64,000 nt of DNA, taken from contig NZ_LMDF01000012.1 of NCBI RefSeq assembly GCF_001425745.1, positions 335 through 64,334 of the forward strand. The letters are read 5' to 3'. The DNA is from Caulobacter sp. Root343. Its GTDB lineage: Bacteria > Pseudomonadota > Alphaproteobacteria > Caulobacterales > Caulobacteraceae. The notes under the pieces were generated by a model, which worked only from the letters and a program-made list of their open reading frames with translations, did no database searches and had not been told where the DNA came from. Positions 63,927-64,000 of this stretch are shown piece by piece; positions within the stretch are counted from its first letter, which is position 1; each line of letters begins with the position of its first letter. The translations under genes were made by a program, and so were the position numbers.

Positions 63927-64000
63927 GTGCGAACCCACCGGGGACGGAACGAGAAAAACCGGGGCGCTTCCGAGAAGGCCCTCGTCACCGCCGTCCGCCT
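63927..64000 (+). CDS. Possible start of a gene cut by the window edge
   Basis: From the GTG at 63927 a frame reads RTHRGRNEKNRGASEKALV and stays open to the end of the window. Its composition looks protein-like, but the piece is only about 24 residues, the start lacks a strong ribosome binding site, and I recognise no family. It is offered as a low-confidence partial gene. Confidence 0.3.
   Translation, partial: MRTHRGRNEKNRGASEKALVTAVR

Noticed and set aside
1-64000. tRNA, rRNA, CRISPR, insertion sequence and prophage genes
   Set aside because: I looked for the usual tRNA arms, repeated spacer arrays, transposase motifs and integrases and found none; the window is core chromosomal sequence.

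Overview
The window reads as the replication-origin region of an alphaproteobacterial chromosome, almost certainly Caulobacter or a very close relative. The evidence is the gene set and order (hemE, hemH, hemJ and rho on one side of an origin and the kinase/phosphorylase gene, maf, aroE, coaE and dnaQ on the other), a Caulobacter-type origin with four perfect CtrA boxes (TTAA-N7-TTAA) and five GANTC (CcrM) sites, ParA/ParB with parS sites nearby, and NtrZ-like, CenR-like and DnaA proteins that look like the Caulobacter versions. GC content is high throughout. I see no tRNA or rRNA gene, CRISPR array or insertion sequence.

Layout. 1-455: no supported gene, but strong hairpin potential on the minus strand. 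456-4161 (minus): dnaQ, coaE, aroE, maf and the PEP synthase/PPDK regulator, the last three coupled by overlapping stops and starts. About 4120-4597: the origin (Cori). 4598-8845 (plus): hemE-hemH-hemJ (each start inside the previous stop) and rho. 8926-16752: a quinone oxidoreductase and a dienelactone hydrolase (minus), then DUF6489, mnmE, mnmG, rsmG, parA and parB (plus). At least four parS-like sites lie inside or between these genes, 5-10 kb from Cori. 16979-21790 (minus): holA, lptE, leuS and a DUF3576 lipoprotein. 22059-28729: ntrZ, thiE, a PLP homeostasis protein, an L,D-transpeptidase, cenR, secB, a Tim44-like gene, mltA, smr and DUF4337. 28726-32826 (minus): hisE, hisF, hisA, hisH, hisB and a PfkB kinase, read in the opposite order. 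32974-41730: an ATP-grasp protein, nth, DUF2244, an Ada-type methyltransferase, hslU and hslV separated by a SnoaL-like gene, a MoeB/ThiF-like gene, a hydrolase and a 2-hydroxyacid dehydrogenase. 41803-50375: an SH3-like secreted protein, fabA-fabB, a TPR/O-GlcNAc-transferase-like protein, fabI, and an emrA-emrB-tetR efflux operon. 50733-60099: a 45-residue membrane protein, dut, coaBC, a lipoprotein with a toxin-like domain, ubiB, ubiE, mutM, two small genes, an enoyl-CoA hydratase, rpsT and dnaA. 60311-63697: alkB and an M1 aminopeptidase.

How it fits together. Initiation (Cori, dnaA), segregation (parA, parB, parS), replication (holA, dnaQ), repair (nth, mutM, alkB, ada) and precursor supply (dut) share the region with envelope genes (lptE, mltA, L,D-transpeptidase, cenR, secB) and unsaturated fatty-acid genes. 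The points most worth a second look are parS sites written into protein-coding sequence as an F-H-V-K peptide, dnaA lying 54 kb from Cori on the par side, the toxin-like lipoprotein, a glycosyltransferase in the fab cluster, and five convergent gene pairs that share 4-base stop codons.
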